The position numbers were made by a program, and so were the translations under genes. From an uncultured Oscillospiraceae bacterium (GTDB lineage: Bacteria > Bacillota > Clostridia > Oscillospirales > Oscillospiraceae), in the NCBI GenBank assembly GCA_934511545.1, contig CAKSWM010000026.1:1-11355 (forward strand): 11,355 nucleotides of DNA. The letters run 5' to 3'. Below, piece by piece: positions 6,275 to 11,355 of this stretch (the first letter of the stretch is position 1; every line of letters begins with the position of its first letter). The notes below the pieces were generated by a model that was not told the DNA's origin, ran no database searches, and saw only the letters and a list, made by a program, of their open reading frames with translations.

Positions 6275-6303
6275 TTGAATTGTTACACTTTTTGTTCTAC
6301 AAT
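6275..6303 (+). promoter_or_regulatory. Promoter of trmL and probably the glycolytic operon
   Basis: TTGAAT (6275-6280) and TACAAT (6298-6303) are 17 bases apart, four and five of six consensus matches. Transcription should start near 6310, about 36 bases before the TTG start of trmL. No better promoter is seen before pgk, so this may feed trmL, pgk, tpiA, gpmI and eno. Confidence 0.65.
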
Positions 6304-6328
6304 TACATTCTGACAGATGAGATGGCAG

Positions 6329-6337
6329 AAGGGCGGG
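6329..6337 (+). promoter_or_regulatory. Ribosome binding site that supports a TTG start for trmL
   Basis: AAGGGCGGG ends eight bases before the TTG at 6346. The in-frame ATG at 6322 has only a weak GATGAG in front and would be about 12 bases from the predicted transcript start. Confidence 0.6.
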
Positions 6338-6345
6338 TTATTCAT

Positions 6346-6831
6346 TTGATCGACATCGTTTTGTTTGAGCCGGAGATACCTGCAAACACGGGAAACATCG
6401 CGCGTACCTGTGCAAATACCGGCGCAAGACTCAATCTCATCGAACCTCTGGGCTTCGACATTTCCGACAAGGCCGTCAAGCGCGCCGGCCTTGACTACTG
6501 GCACCTGGTCGATCTCCACGTTTTCAAAAACATCGAGGAATACTTTTCGCTCCGCGGTTGTGAAAACGTCTGGCTCGCAACGACAAAGGCTCCGCGCAGC
6601 TACGCCCAGGCCGATCTCACCGGCGATATATCCCTCATTTTCGGGAAGGAGACCGCCGGGCTCCCCCGCGAGCTCCGCGAGCGCTTCCGTGACCGCTGCA
6701 TACGCATACCGATCAAGGCGGAAGCAAGATGTCTGAACCTTTCCAACAGCGCTGCGATACTCTGCTATGAAGCTCTGCGGCAGCAGGGTTTTCCGGGACT
6801 TCAGGATTTCGGAGAAATGGCCGAAAACTGA
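6346..6831 (+). CDS. trmL: tRNA (cytidine(34)-2'-O)-methyltransferase TrmL
   Basis: The product (161 residues from the TTG start) is a short SPOUT/SpoU methyltransferase. It has the N-terminal IVLFEPEIPANTGNIARTCA (4-23), GLDYW (48-52), the cofactor-knot motifs LIFGKETAGLPREL (97-110) and IPIKAEARCLNLSNSAAILC (121-140), and ends near YEALRQQGFPG. E. coli TrmL, about 157 residues, has the same order and begins MLNIVLYEPEIPPNTGN, which aligns exactly with MIDIVLFEPEIPANTGN if TTG at 6346 is the start. TrmL methylates the 2'-oxygen of the wobble nucleotide in leucine tRNAs using S-adenosylmethionine, as a knotted dimer. The gene may also be read from the ATG at 6322, adding eight residues. It stands 44 bases ahead of pgk on the same strand with no terminator between, so translation quality control and glycolysis may share a transcript. 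Confidence 0.92.
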   Translation: MIDIVLFEPEIPANTGNIARTCANTGARLNLIEPLGFDISDKAVKRAGLDYWHLVDLHVFKNIEEYFSLRGCENVWLATTKAPRSYAQADLTGDISLIFGKETAGLPRELRERFRDRCIRIPIKAEARCLNLSNSAAILCYEALRQQGFPGLQDFGEMAEN

Positions 6832-6875
6832 ACATACTATAATGCAATAAAACTCTGATAAATACGGAGGCCAAT

Positions 6876-8072
6876 ATGAATTACAATAAAATGACAGTCA
6901 GGGACATCCCCGTGAGAGGCAAAAAGGTCCTTCTCCGCTGCGATTTTAACGTCCCGCTCGACAAGCTGACAGGAAAAATAACCGACGACAAGCGTATACG
7001 CGCAGCAGTGCCGACGATACACTATCTGCTCGAAAACGGCGCGGCCGTCATCGCGTGCTCGCATCTGGGCCGTCCGAAGGGCGAATGGAAACCGGAACTC
7101 AGTCTCCGCCCCGTGGCGGAGAGACTCTCCAGTCTGCTGGGAACACCGGTCTATATGGCTGCGGACGTCATCGGAGACAGCGCCAAAACAATGGCTTCCG
7201 CCCTGCTTCCCGGCGAGATCATGCTTCTTGAAAACCTTCGCTATCACAAGGAAGAGGAGAAGAACGATCCGGATTTCGCGCGCGAGCTGGCATCCATGGC
7301 CGACATATACGTTTCCGACGCTTTCGGAACGGTGCACCGCGCTCATGCATCCACAGTCGGCGTCGCTGCCTGGCTTCCCGCGGTCGCGGGGCTGCTCGTT
7401 GAGACCGAGCTTAACGTGATGGGCAAGGCTCTTAACGATCCGAAGCGCCCGTTTGTCGCCATCCTTGGCGGAGCAAAGGTCTCTGACAAGATCGGCGTTA
7501 TCGACAATCTGCTTGAAAAGGTCGATACGATCATCATCGGCGGCGGCATGGCATATACCTTCATAAAGGCGCAGGGCTATTCCATCGGCAAATCCCTGTG
7601 CGAAGAGGATAAGCTCGAATATGCCTCTTCCGTGATGAAGAAGGCGGAGGAAAAGGGCGTGCGTATGCTGCTGCCCATCGACTGCCTTGCCGCGGAGGAG
7701 TTCTCCGCCGACGCTGTGCCTATCTATCGTGATTCCTGCGGCATGCCCGATTGGCAGATGGGCATGGACATCGGCAAAAAGACGATCGAAGAGTTTTCAG
7801 AGGCGATATCCGGGGCCGGGACCGTTATCTGGAACGGGCCCATGGGCGTTTTTGAGTTTCCCGCGTTCGCCGGCGGCACTGAAGCAATAGCAAAGGCCAT
7901 TGCAGAGTCCGGCGCAGTCTCTATCGTCGGAGGCGGCGACAGCGCCGCTGCGGTCGAAAAGCTTGGATACGCCGACAAAATGACGCATATCTCTACCGGC
8001 GGCGGCGCTTCTCTCGAGTTCCTCGAGGGACGGGAGCTGCCCGGCGTTGCATGCCTTATGGACAAAAAGTGA
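6876..8072 (+). CDS. pgk: Phosphoglycerate kinase
   Basis: This 398-residue protein is full length for bacterial PGK. It carries the N-domain substrate motifs RCDFNVPLD (21-29) and SHLGRPKG (62-69). It also has [26 protein letters not shown], the nucleotide-domain [22 protein letters not shown] and the C-terminal [13 protein letters not shown]. It transfers the acyl phosphate of 1,3-bisphosphoglycerate to ADP, the first ATP-forming step of lower glycolysis, in the cytoplasm. The ATG at 6876 is set by GGAGG (6866-6870) five bases upstream. It follows trmL by 44 bases and precedes tpiA by 25 bases. gapA, the usual upstream partner, is absent here. Nothing is odd about the catalytic residues that I can see. 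Confidence 0.98.
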   Translation: MNYNKMTVRDIPVRGKKVLLRCDFNVPLDKLTGKITDDKRIRAAVPTIHYLLENGAAVIACSHLGRPKGEWKPELSLRPVAERLSSLLGTPVYMAADVIGDSAKTMASALLPGEIMLLENLRYHKEEEKNDPDFARELASMADIYVSDAFGTVHRAHASTVGVAAWLPAVAGLLVETELNVMGKALNDPKRPFVAILGGAKVSDKIGVIDNLLEKVDTIIIGGGMAYTFIKAQGYSIGKSLCEEDKLEYASSVMKKAEEKGVRMLLPIDCLAAEEFSADAVPIYRDSCGMPDWQMGMDIGKKTIEEFSEAISGAGTVIWNGPMGVFEFPAFAGGTEAIAKAIAESGAVSIVGGGDSAAAVEKLGYADKMTHISTGGGASLEFLEGRELPGVACLMDKK

Positions 8073-8097
8073 TATTTTCGTTTTCAGGAGAAAAAAG

Positions 8098-8874
8098 ATG
8101 AACAAGAAATACAGGCGGGCAATAATCGCCGGAAACTGGAAAATGAACATGCTTCCGAGCCAGGTAAAGCCCTATATCGAAACTCTGCGCGCAAGACTGC
8201 CGCGAACCAAAACATGCGATACCGTCATCTGCGCTCCCTTCCCGCTTCTCAGCAATCTCTCCCGCGCCGTCAAGGACAGCCGCATTGCCGTAGGTGCACA
8301 GAACGTCAGCGAACACGCCGCCGGCGCCTATACGGGAGAGGTCAACATAGCAATGCTCCGGGATCTGGGCGCACGCTTCGTCATCATCGGGCACTCCGAG
8401 CGCCGCGCATATTTCGGCGAGACCGACGAACTTGTAAACGAAAAGGCCAAATCCCTTTTAAGCTCCGGACTATCCCCCATCATCTGCGTCGGCGAGTCCC
8501 TCGAGCAGCGTGAGCGCGGACTTACGCTCGACCACATAACCTATCAAGTCAAATCAGCGCTCTTCGGCATCGCGCCGGAGAACATGCGCCGCGTCGTCAT
8601 CGCATATGAGCCGATTTGGGCTATAGGAACAGGGATGACCGCAACGAGCGAACAGGCTCAGGAGATCTGTGAGGCGATAAGAGCCATTATCCGCCGCCTC
8701 TACGGAGCGCGTATAGCACGCGGCGTCAGCATACTCTACGGCGGTTCCATGAATCCCGTAAACGCAGGCGAGCTTCTCTCAATGCCCGATATCGACGGCG
8801 GGCTCATCGGCGGAGCTTCCCTCGACCCTGATAAATTTGCCGATATCATTCTTGCGACCGGTCAGGAACAATAA
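8098..8874 (+). CDS. tpiA: Triose-phosphate isomerase
   Basis: The 258-residue product has the complete TIM-barrel signature: GNWKMN with N13 and K15, IIGHSERR with the electrophilic H99, AYEPIWAIGTG with the catalytic base E171, and the phosphate-binding YGGSMNP and GLIGGASLDPDKF near the C-terminus. It interconverts dihydroxyacetone phosphate and glyceraldehyde 3-phosphate. The start is ATG at 8098 with AGGAG (8086-8090) seven bases upstream. A longer in-frame reading from 8047 would overlap the end of pgk and lacks a ribosome site. It sits between pgk (25-base gap) and gpmI (2-base gap), so translational coupling with gpmI is likely. Confidence 0.98.
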   Translation: MNKKYRRAIIAGNWKMNMLPSQVKPYIETLRARLPRTKTCDTVICAPFPLLSNLSRAVKDSRIAVGAQNVSEHAAGAYTGEVNIAMLRDLGARFVIIGHSERRAYFGETDELVNEKAKSLLSSGLSPIICVGESLEQRERGLTLDHITYQVKSALFGIAPENMRRVVIAYEPIWAIGTGMTATSEQAQEICEAIRAIIRRLYGARIARGVSILYGGSMNPVNAGELLSMPDIDGGLIGGASLDPDKFADIILATGQEQ

Positions 8875-8876
8875 TC

Positions 8877-11355
<2,479 letters not shown>

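Noticed and set aside
6838..6843. TATAAT just before pgk as a separate promoter
   Set aside because: The -10 match is perfect, but no acceptable -35 hexamer lies 16-18 bases upstream (AAATGG at 17) and there is no TGn extension. It is kept only as a weak possibility.

Overview
The window looks like chromosomal DNA from an anaerobic, low-to-mid GC Gram-positive bacterium of the Clostridia type, perhaps a gut Oscillospirales relative. The clues are the AraC regulator with a degenerate GGDEF-like N-terminus, a small protein that resembles the Firmicutes family DUF6774, a carbohydrate-type lipoprotein binding protein, strong GGAGG-type ribosome sites and a clustered lower-glycolysis operon. Taxonomy is inferred from gene content only. 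Eleven protein genes are supported, two of them cut by the window ends. I see no tRNA, rRNA, CRISPR array or insertion sequence.

Left part (1-3500): the tail of an extracellular solute-binding protein meets a convergent AraC-family regulator at a shared hairpin (361-394). The regulator is divergent from a single-subunit FAD-dependent reductase of the fumarate reductase/urocanate reductase superfamily. The 176-base divergent gap carries a strong promoter for the regulator and a tandem 10-base direct repeat that is a reasonable operator candidate. A long bidirectional terminator (3454-3494) closes the reductase gene.

Middle (3500-6140, minus strand): a compact operon of a GtrB/CsbB-like polyprenyl-phosphate glycosyltransferase, a MATE-family transporter and the small DUF6774-like protein. 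It is read from a clear TTGCAA-17-TATAAT promoter and ends at the shared terminator.

Right part (6140-11355, plus strand): trmL (tRNA wobble 2'-O-methyltransferase), then pgk, tpiA, gpmI and the start of eno, tightly spaced and co-directional. Together pgk, tpiA, gpmI and eno carry 1,3-bisphosphoglycerate to phosphoenolpyruvate and interconvert the triose phosphates. gapA and its usual repressor gene cggR are not in the window; trmL stands where they would be expected. The 258-base divergent gap between the glycosyltransferase and trmL carries both promoters and an inverted repeat whose core resembles a clostridial Rex box.

Most of the window is ordinary housekeeping and accessory metabolism. 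I find no convincing new defence or mobile system. The least explained parts are the reductase-regulator pair with its repeat, the glycosyltransferase-MATE-DUF6774 operon and the palindrome at 6141-6173.
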